Below, piece after piece: positions 36,413 through 45,746 of a stretch of 64,000 nt of DNA. The first letter of the stretch is position 1; every line of letters starts with the position of its first letter. The stretch comes from Peribacillus sp. FSL P2-0133 (GTDB lineage Bacteria; Bacillota; Bacilli; Bacillales; DSM-1321), in NCBI RefSeq assembly GCF_037975445.1, contig NZ_CP150254.1:2416001-2480000 (forward strand), written 5' to 3'. Both the position numbers and the translations under genes were made by a program. The notes under the pieces were generated by a model, which worked only from the letters and a program-made list of their open reading frames with translations, was not told the DNA's origin and ran no database searches.

Positions 36413-36781
36413 ATGACTACTTGGAACTTAATGGGTACAAATACACATCTGTTGATTTGTAATGGAAGCAGCTGCATGAAGAAGGGCGGGGAAGAAGTAA
36501 CCCAAGCGATTCGCGATGAAATTGCTTCCAAAGGACTGGATTTGAAAATCCATACAACCAGGACACGGTGTAACGGAAGATGTAAGGATGCCTGCGTTGT
36601 GATTGCCTATCCTCAAGGAAACTGGTATCGAGTGGAAACGCCTGATTTCGGTCGCCAGATTGTCAGCCATATTGATGATGGGGAGTTTGTTCCACAAATG
36701 ATCTACCAATTCAATGATGGGGAAATGACACCGAATCCAGATTTTCCTGCTCATACGGGTATTTCAAAGAACAAAGCGTAA
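36413..36781 (+). CDS. cbiW: CbiW, thioredoxin-like [2Fe-2S] ferredoxin
   Basis: A 122-residue protein with the thioredoxin-like ferredoxin pattern: LLICNGSSCMKKGG (Cys pair), then TRTRCNGRCKDACVVIAYPQG, giving the four cluster cysteines, and WYRVETPDFGRQIV. It matches CbiW, the first gene of the cobalamin operon I recall from B. megaterium, where its role is probably electron transfer. ATG 36413 follows AGGAGGAAGAAG. It is 15 bases from cbiH60. Confidence 0.9.
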   Translation: MTTWNLMGTNTHLLICNGSSCMKKGGEEVTQAIRDEIASKGLDLKIHTTRTRCNGRCKDACVVIAYPQGNWYRVETPDFGRQIVSHIDDGEFVPQMIYQFNDGEMTPNPDFPAHTGISKNKA

Positions 36782-36796
36782 AAAGGAGATGTCTTA

Positions 36797-38452
36797 ATGA
36801 GTACAAACGGTAAATTATTCGTCGTGGGCTTTGGGCCAGGGAATTTTGAACACATTACCAAACGTGCTGTCGAAGCCCTTCAAGAAAGTGACTACATCAT
36901 TGGTTATAAAACTTATGTTGAACTCATTCAGGGACTGCTCACAGATCAAACGATTATTAGTACGGGTATGACTGAAGAGGTATCACGTGCACAGGAAGCA
37001 GTGAAACAAGCGGAGCTGGGTAAGAAAGTTGCGGTAATTTCCAGCGGGGATGCCGGAGTTTACGGAATGGCTGGCTTGGTTTATGAAGTATTGATTGAAA
37101 AAGGCTGGAAAGAAGAAACTGGAGTGGGCATTGAAGTCATTCCTGGCATTTCGGCAATCAACTCCTGTGCATCTTTACTTGGGGCACCAGTCATGCACGA
37201 TTCGTGTACGATCAGTCTCAGTGATCATTTAACTCCTTGGGAACTGATCGCTAAAAGGGTTGAAGCAGCTGCAATGGCAGACTTTGTCATTGCCCTGTAT
37301 AATCCGCGCAGCGGCAGGCGGACGAGGCAAATTGTTGAAACACAGAACATTCTCCTTCGCTACCGTTCGCCCGATACACCTGTCGGGTTGGTGAAAAGTG
37401 CTTATCGCGATAGGCAGGATATTGTCATAACCAATTTGAAAGATATGTTGAATCACGATATTGGAATGTTGACCACCGTCATTATTGGTAATTCATCCAC
37501 CTTTTTATATGATGACAAAATCATCACACCAAGAGGCTATCAGAGGAAATATACTTTGAATTCGGAAAAGCAACCATTGAAGCCGCATCAGCGTCTGCAA
37601 AAAGAAGCGGAACCGTGGGCATTAGATCAAGAAGCCGATTCTGTGCAAGAAGTCTTCATCGAATCCGCTGGAGGAGTTGGATTACTTACAAAAGCACCAG
37701 AAAAGAAGCCAGCTTCCTTTGAAATGGCAATGGAAGCACTGTCAAGAGTCAAGGGTCAAACCGTTCAGCAATCCATTGAGCCAATTGTTCAGCAAAAAAT
37801 GGAGTCGGTATTCGAACTTGCCGTTAGTCCAGGTGTGGCGAATAAACAATTCACTCCCAAACAAATGATGACACTTGCGGAAGTTGTCGGGGAAAAGGGC
37901 ACGATGGAATACACGCCAAATCATAAAATCGTATTAAAGATTCCGACAACGGATCCGGAAGTCATTACGGGGAAATTGCAATCAGCAAACTTTCTATTAT
38001 CGCCGATTGGAGATGTACTGACATTAAAAGCCTGTGATTTCTGTGATGGTGAAAAAACGGAATCCATTCCTTATGCGGATGAAATACATCGGGTGCTTGG
38101 CGGAATGAAAATGCCCAAGGAACTTAACATCGGTTTTAATGGGTGTGGGATGGCTTGTTATAGTGCTGTGATGGATGATATCGGGATTGTCTTCCGAAAA
38201 GGGAAGTTCGACTTATTTCTTGGAGCTAAACCGGTTGGAAGAACAGCCCATCCAGGTCAGCCGGTTGCGGAAGGCATTGAACCGGAACAGCTTGTTGAAC
38301 TGATTACGGACATTGTCGCGGAGTATAAGCAAAATGCCCATCCAAATGAGCGGCTTTTTAAATACTTCAAACGTTCGAAAAAGATACAGAATTTTTCTTA
38401 TCAGGACATCGCTCCAAAAATAAACATAGAGCCTGCGCCTTGTGAAGACTAA
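36797..38452 (+). CDS. cbiH60: CbiH60: cobalt-factor III C17-methyltransferase with Fe-S reductase-like extension
   Basis: A 551-residue fusion. Residues 1-240 are a SAM-dependent C17-methyltransferase (VVGFGPGNFEHIT at the start, SSGDAGVYGMAG, VIPGISAINSCASLLGAP), which contracts the corrin ring. The C-terminal part (about 330-530) resembles a nitrite/sulfite reductase half with cluster cysteines in ACDFCDG and GFNGCGMACY. This long form is the CbiH60 described in B. megaterium. ATG 36797 follows AAAAGGAGATG. Confidence 0.95.
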   Translation: MSTNGKLFVVGFGPGNFEHITKRAVEALQESDYIIGYKTYVELIQGLLTDQTIISTGMTEEVSRAQEAVKQAELGKKVAVISSGDAGVYGMAGLVYEVLIEKGWKEETGVGIEVIPGISAINSCASLLGAPVMHDSCTISLSDHLTPWELIAKRVEAAAMADFVIALYNPRSGRRTRQIVETQNILLRYRSPDTPVGLVKSAYRDRQDIVITNLKDMLNHDIGMLTTVIIGNSSTFLYDDKIITPRGYQRKYTLNSEKQPLKPHQRLQKEAEPWALDQEADSVQEVFIESAGGVGLLTKAPEKKPASFEMAMEALSRVKGQTVQQSIEPIVQQKMESVFELAVSPGVANKQFTPKQMMTLAEVVGEKGTMEYTPNHKIVLKIPTTDPEVITGKLQSANFLLSPIGDVLTLKACDFCDGEKTESIPYADEIHRVLGGMKMPKELNIGFNGCGMACYSAVMDDIGIVFRKGKFDLFLGAKPVGRTAHPGQPVAEGIEPEQLVELITDIVAEYKQNAHPNERLFKYFKRSKKIQNFSYQDIAPKINIEPAPCED

Positions 38453-38470
38453 TCAAGAGGGGGAAAGTAA

Positions 38471-39394
38471 ATGAAAGCAGTTTTGTTCGTAGGACACGGA
38501 AGCCGCTTGGCTTCGGGAAACGAAGAAGTCCTTCATTTTATTGAAAATATGATTCCGGCATTGGATGAGCGCTTCCTTGTAGAAACGTGCTTCTTGGAAT
38601 TTGCGGCACCGAATATATCCAAAGGCATTGATAATTGTGTAAAACGAGGGGCTACTGAAGTTATCGTCATACCGATCATTTTGTTGCATGCAGGTCATTC
38701 GAAATTACATATCCCAGCTGAAATAGAAGATGGGAAAACAAAGTATCCAGAAGTGAAATTCACATATGGCCAAACGATCGGGGTCCACCATGATGTATTG
38801 ACAATCCTGACAGACCGTCTTGAGGAAGCGGGATTCGATACAACCTCTGAACATGCTGAGACAGCAATATTGCTAATTGGCCGAGGTGGCAGTGATGCTG
38901 ATGCAAATAGTGATATATATAAAATTTCACGATTATTATGGGAAAAATTAAACGTTAAATGGGTCGAAACAGCTTTCATGGGTGTAACGGACCCGCACGT
39001 TGATGAAGGCATTGAGCGATGCACTCGCTTAGGGGCAAAAAAAGTAGTGATGCTGCCATATTTCCTCTTCACAGGGGTGTTGATGGAAAGAATGGAGGAT
39101 ATGCTGAAAGGCTATCAAGAGCTATATCAAGATCAAGAATTCATTTTGGCGAAGTATTTTGGGTATCATCCAACATTACAGAACATTCTGCAAGAACGTG
39201 TAATTGAAGCTAGTGAAGGCAGATCAAGCGGGGCACGTGATTTGGAAAACTATCGTAAACATGTCGAGGAACATGGGCATGCCCACCATCATCACCATCA
39301 CGACCACGATCACGATCACCATCATGACCACGACCATCACGACCACGACCATCACCACGATCACGATGGGCAAGTGGTGGGGACGTCAAAATGA
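38471..39394 (+). CDS. cbiX: Sirohydrochlorin cobaltochelatase CbiX, His-rich C-terminus
   Basis: A 307-residue long-form CbiX with two chelatase-like halves. The active-site regions include LFVGHGSRLASG at the N-terminus, ILLHAGHSKLHIPAEI and LLIGRGGSDADAN. It inserts Co2+ into sirohydrochlorin at the start of the anaerobic pathway. The last 35 or so residues contain about 20 His alternating with Asp, a likely cobalt store. I see no MxCxxC motif in the tail, unlike what I recall for B. megaterium CbiX. The stop codon overlaps the cbiJ start (ATGA). Confidence 0.95.
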   Translation: MKAVLFVGHGSRLASGNEEVLHFIENMIPALDERFLVETCFLEFAAPNISKGIDNCVKRGATEVIVIPIILLHAGHSKLHIPAEIEDGKTKYPEVKFTYGQTIGVHHDVLTILTDRLEEAGFDTTSEHAETAILLIGRGGSDADANSDIYKISRLLWEKLNVKWVETAFMGVTDPHVDEGIERCTRLGAKKVVMLPYFLFTGVLMERMEDMLKGYQELYQDQEFILAKYFGYHPTLQNILQERVIEASEGRSSGARDLENYRKHVEEHGHAHHHHHHDHDHDHHHDHDHHDHDHHHDHDGQVVGTSK

Positions 39395-40161
39395 TATTGT
39401 TTTTGGCGGGTACAAGTGATGCAAGGGAATTAGCTATTGAGATGCAGCAGGTGGGATTCAAGGTTTTGGCAACTGTTGTAACCGGGTCGGCGGCTAAAAG
39501 TTTGCAAGATGCAGGCATATCCACCCGGATTGGCCGATTAACTGCAGAGGATATGACATCTTTAATTTCTGAAAAAGGTTTTCAGGCTGTAGTTGATGCA
39601 AGTCACCCATTTGCCGAAGAAGCATCCAAAAACGCCCTTAACGGAGCAAAGGCAGCAAATGTCCCTTATATTCGTTATGAGCGTGAAAGTCAACGGTTTC
39701 AGAATGATAAATTGATAGTTGTCCGTGATTATGAAGAAGCTGCCAAACTTGCCGCTGCGAAACGGGGAGTCATCATGCTCACGACCGGAAGTAAAACCCT
39801 AGCCGTGTTCGCAAAAGAATTGCTAGGGCTCGAGAATACCAGAGTCATAGCGAGAATGCTGCCACGCATGGACAATATGGAAAAATGTGCGCAGCTGGGC
39901 ATTGAACAAAAAAATATCGTTGCGATTCAAGGTCCATTTTCCAAAGAATTAAATAAAGCTCTATATGAACAGTATGGCGTCACATTGATGATAACGAAAG
40001 AAAGTGGCAAGGTCGGTGCGGTTGATGAGAAATTGGAAGCCGCGTTGGAATGTGGAATAGAAACGATTATGATATCGCGACCGGATGTTGACTATCAAAA
40101 TGTTCATTCCAGTTTTGATCATGTCATCGCCGAGTTGAATAAACAGCTAAATGAAAAATAG
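39391..40161 (+). CDS. cbiJ: Precorrin-6A/cobalt-precorrin-6A reductase CbiJ
   Basis: A 256-residue CobK/CbiJ reductase. Motifs include ILFLAGTSDARELA at the N-terminus, VDASHPFAEEASKNA, YIRYERES, LTTGSKTL and ITKESGKVGAVDEKLEAA. It reduces the C18-C19 double bond of cobalt-precorrin-6A with NAD(P)H. ATG 39391 overlaps the cbiX stop, implying translational coupling. Confidence 0.95.
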   Translation: MILFLAGTSDARELAIEMQQVGFKVLATVVTGSAAKSLQDAGISTRIGRLTAEDMTSLISEKGFQAVVDASHPFAEEASKNALNGAKAANVPYIRYERESQRFQNDKLIVVRDYEEAAKLAAAKRGVIMLTTGSKTLAVFAKELLGLENTRVIARMLPRMDNMEKCAQLGIEQKNIVAIQGPFSKELNKALYEQYGVTLMITKESGKVGAVDEKLEAALECGIETIMISRPDVDYQNVHSSFDHVIAELNKQLNEK

Positions 40162-40173
40162 GAGGAATGCAAG

Positions 40174-40821
40174 ATGGATTTTAAAACGGATTTTAAACCA
40201 CTAACGGTAGACCCAGACAAAATATATGATTATAGCTTCTCGATCATAGCCGAAGAAATGGGCAATCATGATTTTTCTGAAGATGAATGGAAGATCGTCC
40301 GCCGGGTCATTCATGCTTCAGCGGATTTTGAATTGGGAAGAAGTGTCATCATCCATCCAAATGCCATTCAAGCTGGTGTGGAAGCAATTCGCAAAGGTAG
40401 ACATGTCATTGCGGATGTGCAAATGATCGAGAGCGGTACAGGCAAAAAAAGATTTCAAAAACACGGCGGGGACGTTCATTGCTATATTTCAGATCCGGAT
40501 GTGATGGTCGAAGCAAAACGTTTGAATACGACAAGGGCGATCATTTCGATGCAAAAAGCCGTAAAGGAAAATGAAGGGGGCATTTATGCCATTGGCAATG
40601 CACCTACAGCTTTACTTGAGCTCATTCGCCTTATTAAAGAAGGGATTGCAAAACCGGACTTAATCATTGGAATGCCTGTTGGGTTTGTTTCTGCAGCAGA
40701 ATCGAAAGAGGAACTCGCTAAGATCACGGAAATTCCATTCATTACGAATATTGGCCGAAAAGGTGGAAGTACTGTCACTGTTGCTGCATTGAACGCGATT
40801 TCCCTTTTAGCTGATAGTTAA
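40174..40821 (+). CDS. cbiC: Cobalt-precorrin-8 methylmutase CbiC
   Basis: A 215-residue methylmutase. VIHASADFE with the catalytic His, FELGRSVIIHPNAIQAG, IADVQMIESG and the C-terminal GMPVGFVSAAESKE mark the CbiC/CobH family, which moves the methyl group from C11 to C12 to give cobyrinate. It lies 12 bases after cbiJ, with GGAGGAATGCAAG before the ATG. Confidence 0.96.
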   Translation: MDFKTDFKPLTVDPDKIYDYSFSIIAEEMGNHDFSEDEWKIVRRVIHASADFELGRSVIIHPNAIQAGVEAIRKGRHVIADVQMIESGTGKKRFQKHGGDVHCYISDPDVMVEAKRLNTTRAIISMQKAVKENEGGIYAIGNAPTALLELIRLIKEGIAKPDLIIGMPVGFVSAAESKEELAKITEIPFITNIGRKGGSTVTVAALNAISLLADS

Positions 40822-40826
40822 AAATC

Positions 40827-41939
40827 ATGGAAAAGAAAGTAAAAAAAGACCCCTCACAAATGCGTCATGGGTATACGACAGGGGCATGTTCGACTGCCGT
40901 GACTAAAGCGGCATTGACTGCATTGATCACGGGGGATGCACTTGAGGAAGCCACGATTTCCTTGCCCATCGGGCGAGATGCCACTTTCACTATTGAGAAA
41001 TATGATATATCGGAAAATGCGGTTAGTGCTGAAACGATCAAAGATGCCGGAGATGATCCCGATGCCACCCATCTGGCACATATTATCTCTACTGTCAGCT
41101 GGTCTGATGCACCTGGGATTATCCTGGATGGGGGGATAGGTGTGGGTCGTGTGACCAAACCCGGGCTTCCTGTTCCTGTAGGAGAAGCGGCCATTAATCC
41201 TGTACCGCGCAAAATGATTTTAACCACTGTGAAACAAACATTGGAAGAATTTAAGATCAATAGAGGAGTGAAAGTCGTCATTTCCGTGCCAGCAGGTGAA
41301 GAAATAGCGAAAAAAACATTAAATGGCCGCTTAGGGATTGTGGGGGGCATTTCTATTTTAGGAACAAGGGGCACTGTCGTCCCTTTTTCCAGTTCAGCCT
41401 ATATGGCAAGCATCGTCCAGGCTATCAGTGTCGCCAAAGCGAGTGGGTGCGAGCATCTTGTCTTAACTACTGGCGGGCGCAGTGAAAAGTATGCGATGGG
41501 CCTTCTCCAGGATTTACCTGAGGAAGCCTTTATTGAAATGGGTGACTTTGTGGGCTTCTCACTTAAGCAATGTAAGAGGCAAGGAATTAAAAAGGTATCA
41601 TTGGTCGGCATGATGGGGAAATTCTCCAAAGTGGCCCAAGGTGTGATGATGGTGCATTCAAAAAGTGCGCCGGTCGACTTCGGTTTTCTATCGGAAATAG
41701 CCCAAAGCGTCGGAGCTGAAGATGATCTTGTTCTTGAAATCAAGAATGCAAACACAGCGTCACAAGTCGGGGACATGATGTCAGCGATAAATAATTTTGA
41801 TTTTTTTAATAAACTATGTGAATCCTGCTGTCACTCTGCCATAAAGCAAGTGAAGGGCGGAATTGAAATGGAAACGGCGATTTATTCGTTGAAAGGACAA
41901 TTACTGGGAAGGGCTGTTGGAATTGAGTCAATCGATTAA
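40827..41939 (+). CDS. cbiD: Cobalt-precorrin-5B C1-methyltransferase CbiD
   Basis: A 370-residue CbiD. The N-terminal [19 protein letters not shown] and [27 protein letters not shown] motifs, and [11 protein letters not shown], are diagnostic. It methylates C1 in the anaerobic ring-contraction branch, so its presence marks the pathway as anaerobic. ATG 40827 lies five bases after the cbiC stop; the ribosome site lies inside cbiC. The 3' end overlaps cbiET. Confidence 0.96.
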   Translation: MEKKVKKDPSQMRHGYTTGACSTAVTKAALTALITGDALEEATISLPIGRDATFTIEKYDISENAVSAETIKDAGDDPDATHLAHIISTVSWSDAPGIILDGGIGVGRVTKPGLPVPVGEAAINPVPRKMILTTVKQTLEEFKINRGVKVVISVPAGEEIAKKTLNGRLGIVGGISILGTRGTVVPFSSSAYMASIVQAISVAKASGCEHLVLTTGGRSEKYAMGLLQDLPEEAFIEMGDFVGFSLKQCKRQGIKKVSLVGMMGKFSKVAQGVMMVHSKSAPVDFGFLSEIAQSVGAEDDLVLEIKNANTASQVGDMMSAINNFDFFNKLCESCCHSAIKQVKGGIEMETAIYSLKGQLLGRAVGIESID

Positions 41940-43137
41940 ATTAATCGGGATAGGGGATAACGGTCAGGAAAGCTTACTGCCCCAATATGCCCAATGGATA
42001 GAAGAAAGTGAAGTGCTGGTCGGAGGTGAGCGGGTCTTATCGTTTTTCCCGAACTATACTGGCAAGAAGATTGTCATAAAGGGCGGTTTGAAAAAGGTGG
42101 TGGAACAACTGCAGGATGAAACTCGTCCAACAGTTGTCTTAGCTTCCGGTGACCCATTGTTTTATGGAATGGGAGGCTATCTTTCTAGCAAAATCAACAT
42201 AGAGGTTTACCCATATTTCAGTTCAATTCAGCTTGCTTTTGCAAAAATGGGTGAAAGCTGGCAAGATGCCTTCCTAGTTAGTGTTCATGGCCGCAGTATG
42301 AAAGGGCTGGCCCAAAGGATTGATGGAAAAGCGAAAGTAGCTTTGCTTACTGACATCGAAAATAGTCCAAATCAACTTGCTAAATATCTCATTTCATTCG
42401 GAATGACTGAATACCGGGCATTTGTGGCTGAAAATCTTCAAGGAGAAACCGAAGACTCTGGCTGGTATGAACTTGAAGAAATGATGGAGCGGGAATTCTC
42501 CCCGTTGAATGTCGTCATTTTGAAAAGAAAATCAGAAGGTCCAAGCTGGTCCTTGGGGATAGAAGATGAAGAATTTTCGCAGCGTAAACCGGATAAAGGC
42601 CTCATAACCAAAAAGGAAATTCGGGTATTAAGCCTGCATGCGTTGAAACTCCGGAAAAACAGCACCGTTTGGGATGTTGGGACGTGTACGGGCTCAATGG
42701 CAATTGAAGCGGCCAAGCTTGCATCCGAAGGCCAAATTTTCGCAATTGAAAAAAATGAGCCTGATTTAGATAACTGTTATTTAAACCAGCGTAAATTCCG
42801 TACTGATATAACTGCTATTCATGGAAAAGCTCCGCAGGGACTGGAAACTTTTCCGGATCCTGATGCAATCTTCATTGGAGGGACTGGCGGCGAAATGGTA
42901 GATCTAATCAGTACATGCTGCAAACGGCTAAAAGAAGGCGGCAGGATCGTTCTAAATGCTGCGACGATTGAGAATCTTTACCGGGCTAATGAGGCATTTG
43001 CTGAAGCTGGTTTTCACACTTCCATCATGCATGCCCAAATCTCCAGAAGTAAGCCAATATTGGGAATGAACAGATTTGTTCCGCTTAATCCGGTGTATAT
43101 AATTACTGCACAACGAAAGGAAGACATGAATGAGTAA
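41923..43137 (+). CDS. cbiET: CbiET fusion: cobalt-precorrin-7 C5- and C15-methyltransferase/decarboxylase
   Basis: A 404-residue fusion of CbiE (about 1-200, SAM methyltransferase with [21 protein letters not shown] and [15 protein letters not shown]) and CbiT (about 220-400, Rossmann fold [14 protein letters not shown] and FIGGTGG). It methylates C5 and C15 and decarboxylates the C12 acetate. The start is probably TTG 41923, nine bases after GGAAGGG; TTG 41917 is the alternative. It overlaps cbiD by 17 bases. Confidence 0.94.
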   Translation: MSQSIKLIGIGDNGQESLLPQYAQWIEESEVLVGGERVLSFFPNYTGKKIVIKGGLKKVVEQLQDETRPTVVLASGDPLFYGMGGYLSSKINIEVYPYFSSIQLAFAKMGESWQDAFLVSVHGRSMKGLAQRIDGKAKVALLTDIENSPNQLAKYLISFGMTEYRAFVAENLQGETEDSGWYELEEMMEREFSPLNVVILKRKSEGPSWSLGIEDEEFSQRKPDKGLITKKEIRVLSLHALKLRKNSTVWDVGTCTGSMAIEAAKLASEGQIFAIEKNEPDLDNCYLNQRKFRTDITAIHGKAPQGLETFPDPDAIFIGGTGGEMVDLISTCCKRLKEGGRIVLNAATIENLYRANEAFAEAGFHTSIMHAQISRSKPILGMNRFVPLNPVYIITAQRKEDMNE

Positions 43138-43837
43138 TCTTGGTACATTATATGGCCTTGGCGTGGGCCCGGGCGATCCAGAGCTTATTACAGTAAAGGC
43201 ATTTCGCGTGATTCAGGAATCTCCGGTCATTGCGTATCCAAAAAAAAGAAAAGGGAGTAAAAGCTACGCCCATCGCATTGTTGAAGTTTACATTCGTCCT
43301 GAAGAGAAGGATATGCTGGGACTAGTTTTTCCGATGACGAAAGATCAAGCGATTTTGGATCGGGAATGGAACGGAACGGTTGAAAAAGTTTGGCAAAAAT
43401 TAAATGAAGGTAAAGATGTTGCTTTCGTTACGGAAGGCGATCCGCTTTTATATAGTACGTTCATACATATGATGAAATTGATGCAGGAGTTGCATCCCGA
43501 AGTAGAAATCAAGACAGTCCCGGGCATTTCTTCGTTTAATGGGTCAGCGTCAAGGCTGGGCATCGCTTTGGCTGATGGTGATGATCATGTTGCGATAGTT
43601 CCTGCAAGGGATGACTATGAAGCGATGAAGAAGGCGATAGAAGATCATGATGCAGTTGTGTTCATCAAAGTCGCAAAGGTCATCGATTTAATGATTACCG
43701 TTTTAAAAGATTTGGACTTACTTGAAAAGGCCTCGGTCGTAACCAAAGTCACTTCGGATGAAGAAGTGATTTGGAAAGTGAGTGAATTGGAAGGACTTGA
43801 ACTAGAATACTTAACATTGATGGTGGTGAGAAAATGA
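43130..43837 (+). CDS. cbiL: Cobalt-factor II C20-methyltransferase CbiL
   Basis: A 235-residue SAM-dependent tetrapyrrole methylase. [16 protein letters not shown] at the N-terminus, [14 protein letters not shown] and [19 protein letters not shown] are the family motifs with CbiL/CobI features. It adds the C20 methyl group that is later lost in ring contraction. ATG 43130 overlaps the end of cbiET by eight bases, and its stop overlaps cbiF (ATGA). Confidence 0.95.
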   Translation: MSNLGTLYGLGVGPGDPELITVKAFRVIQESPVIAYPKKRKGSKSYAHRIVEVYIRPEEKDMLGLVFPMTKDQAILDREWNGTVEKVWQKLNEGKDVAFVTEGDPLLYSTFIHMMKLMQELHPEVEIKTVPGISSFNGSASRLGIALADGDDHVAIVPARDDYEAMKKAIEDHDAVVFIKVAKVIDLMITVLKDLDLLEKASVVTKVTSDEEVIWKVSELEGLELEYLTLMVVRK

Positions 43838-44610
43838 AGATATATATTGTAGGTGCTGGCCCGGGTGACCCGGATTTGATTACTGTAAAAGGATTGAACA
43901 TTCTCCAAACGGCTGATGTGATTTTATATACGGATTCATTAGTGAATGAAGAATTGATTGCAAAGGCAAAACCCGAGGCCGAGGTGCTAAAAACGGCTGG
44001 AATGCATTTGGAGGAAATTGTTGGCATCATGGTTGAGCGTGTTAAAGAAGGAAAGATGGTTGCTAGAATCCACACAGGTGATCCTGCCATGTACGGTGCA
44101 ATCATGGAACAAATTGTCCTTTTGAAGAAAGAGGGTATTGGTTATGAGGTGATCCCTGGCGTAAGTTCGGTATTCGCCTCAGCAGCGGCAATAGGAGCAG
44201 AGCTGACCATCCCTGATTTAACTCAGACACTCATATTGACGAGGGCTGAAGGACGTACGCCTGTTCCGGAATTTGAGAAGCTACGTGATTTGGCAAGTCA
44301 CCACTGTACGATTGCCCTCTTCTTGAGTGCGACCTTGACCAAAAAAATCGTTAAAGAACTCCAGGAAGCCGGTTGGAAGGATGATACTCCGGTAGCAGTC
44401 ATTCAAAGGGCAACATGGCCGGACCAAAAAATCGTTCGTACCACGTTAGTGAACTTGGATGATGATATGCGTCAAAATGGTATCCGCAAGCATGCGATGA
44501 TTTTGGCTGGATGGGCGTTAGACCCTACCATTCATGATAAAGATGAATACCGTTCCAAATTATATGATGCGAGTTTTACCCACGGTTTCAGAAAAGGTGT
44601 TAAGCCATGA
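43834..44610 (+). CDS. cbiF: Cobalt-precorrin-4 C11-methyltransferase CbiF
   Basis: A 258-residue SAM-dependent methylase with YIVGAGPGDPDLITVKG, RIHTGDPAMYGAIMEQ, VIPGVSSVFASAAAIGAELTIPD and SQTLILTRAEGRTPVPE-like motifs (here TQTLILTRAEGRTPVPE). These identify CbiF/CobM. It overlaps both cbiL and cbiG by four bases, consistent with coupled translation. Confidence 0.96.
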   Translation: MKIYIVGAGPGDPDLITVKGLNILQTADVILYTDSLVNEELIAKAKPEAEVLKTAGMHLEEIVGIMVERVKEGKMVARIHTGDPAMYGAIMEQIVLLKKEGIGYEVIPGVSSVFASAAAIGAELTIPDLTQTLILTRAEGRTPVPEFEKLRDLASHHCTIALFLSATLTKKIVKELQEAGWKDDTPVAVIQRATWPDQKIVRTTLVNLDDDMRQNGIRKHAMILAGWALDPTIHDKDEYRSKLYDASFTHGFRKGVKP

Positions 44611-45731
44611 TCATTGAACTGAAAGAAGCGGAACTTGCTCCCATTAAACGGTCTCATACTTATGCGATCGTGGCGATTACAAAGCATGGTGTCGAGCTGG
44701 CACGAAAATTACATACCGCTTTTTCGAATTCCGATCTATATTACATGAGCAAGTTTGAAAAAGGGGACGAAGAGCATAAACAGATCCAGCTTTTTTCGGG
44801 CAGTGTCCGTATGCTATTACCAGCTTTATTCAAGGAATATAAAGGAATCATCTTAATTATTTCACTCGGCGCAGTAGTCAGGATGATTGCACCAATTTTG
44901 AAGGATAAGAAAACGGATCCGGGTGTCGTTGTCATTGATGATAAAGGGGAAAATGTTATCAGTGTACTGTCAGGGCATCTGGGAGGAGCGAATGAACTGA
45001 CTAAGGAAATTGCTGCAGCCCTTGACGCAAGAGCTATAATCACCACCGCTTCAGATGTACAAAAAACGATTCCTGTCGACTTATTCGGCCAGCGCTTCGG
45101 CTGGATTTGGGATTCTGCAGAAAAATTGACGCCAGTAAGTGCGTCCGTTGTAAATGAAGAGCATGTTGCCGTTGTACAGGAATCAGGTGAACGGAATTGG
45201 TGGACTTATGAAACGGCATTACCTGAACGGATAATCGTATATCCATCCATTGAAGAAGCGCTTCACGCAAAGCCGCAAGCAGCGCTGGTCGTAACTCACC
45301 GTATTCTTAGCCAGTCGGAAAAGAGGATCCTTGAAAATGGGATCGTATATCGTCCAAAAGTCATTGCTCTCGGTATCGGGTGCAATAGGGGAACAGCGGC
45401 AGCTGAAATTGAGCAGGTGATTGCAGAAACACTAGCGGAATTATCATTTTCCCTAAAAAGCGTTAAAGCGATCTGTACAATTTCCTTAAAGAAAGACGAA
45501 ATCGGCTTGATTGAAGTGGTCGAAAAATATGGCTGGGAATTCGTGCATTTTGAACCGGAAGAGCTTAATCAAGTTAAAATCGAAGCGCCATCAGAAACAG
45601 TATTTAAATACACGGGTGCATATGGTGTAAGTGAACCGGCTGTGAGGATTTATACTAAAGCTGAACAATTGGAGCTGGTTAAGAAAAAATCGGGGAACGT
45701 AACCATTTCAGTGGGGATCATTCCTTTTTAA
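44607..45731 (+). CDS. cbiG: Cobalt-precorrin-5A hydrolase CbiG
   Basis: A 374-residue CbiG. The N-terminal domain contains LIISLGAVVRMIAPILKDKKTDPGVVV-type sequence and VLSGHLGGANELT; the C-terminal domain contains ALGIGCNRGTAAAEIE and YTGAYGVSEPA. It opens the delta-lactone and releases acetaldehyde from C20. Its presence with cbiD confirms the oxygen-independent route. Confidence 0.95.
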   Translation: MIIELKEAELAPIKRSHTYAIVAITKHGVELARKLHTAFSNSDLYYMSKFEKGDEEHKQIQLFSGSVRMLLPALFKEYKGIILIISLGAVVRMIAPILKDKKTDPGVVVIDDKGENVISVLSGHLGGANELTKEIAAALDARAIITTASDVQKTIPVDLFGQRFGWIWDSAEKLTPVSASVVNEEHVAVVQESGERNWWTYETALPERIIVYPSIEEALHAKPQAALVVTHRILSQSEKRILENGIVYRPKVIALGIGCNRGTAAAEIEQVIAETLAELSFSLKSVKAICTISLKKDEIGLIEVVEKYGWEFVHFEPEELNQVKIEAPSETVFKYTGAYGVSEPAVRIYTKAEQLELVKKKSGNVTISVGIIPF

Positions 45732-45746
45732 GGAGGGAGAAGTAAT

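Noticed and set aside
39275-39370. Low-complexity CAC/GAC/CAT repeat looking like a microsatellite
   Set aside because: It codes for the His/Asp-rich tail of CbiX in frame, so it is part of a gene.
40865-41776. Long minus-strand frames opposite cbiD
   Set aside because: They mirror the codon structure of cbiD, which has clear family motifs. They lack ribosome sites and recognisable products.
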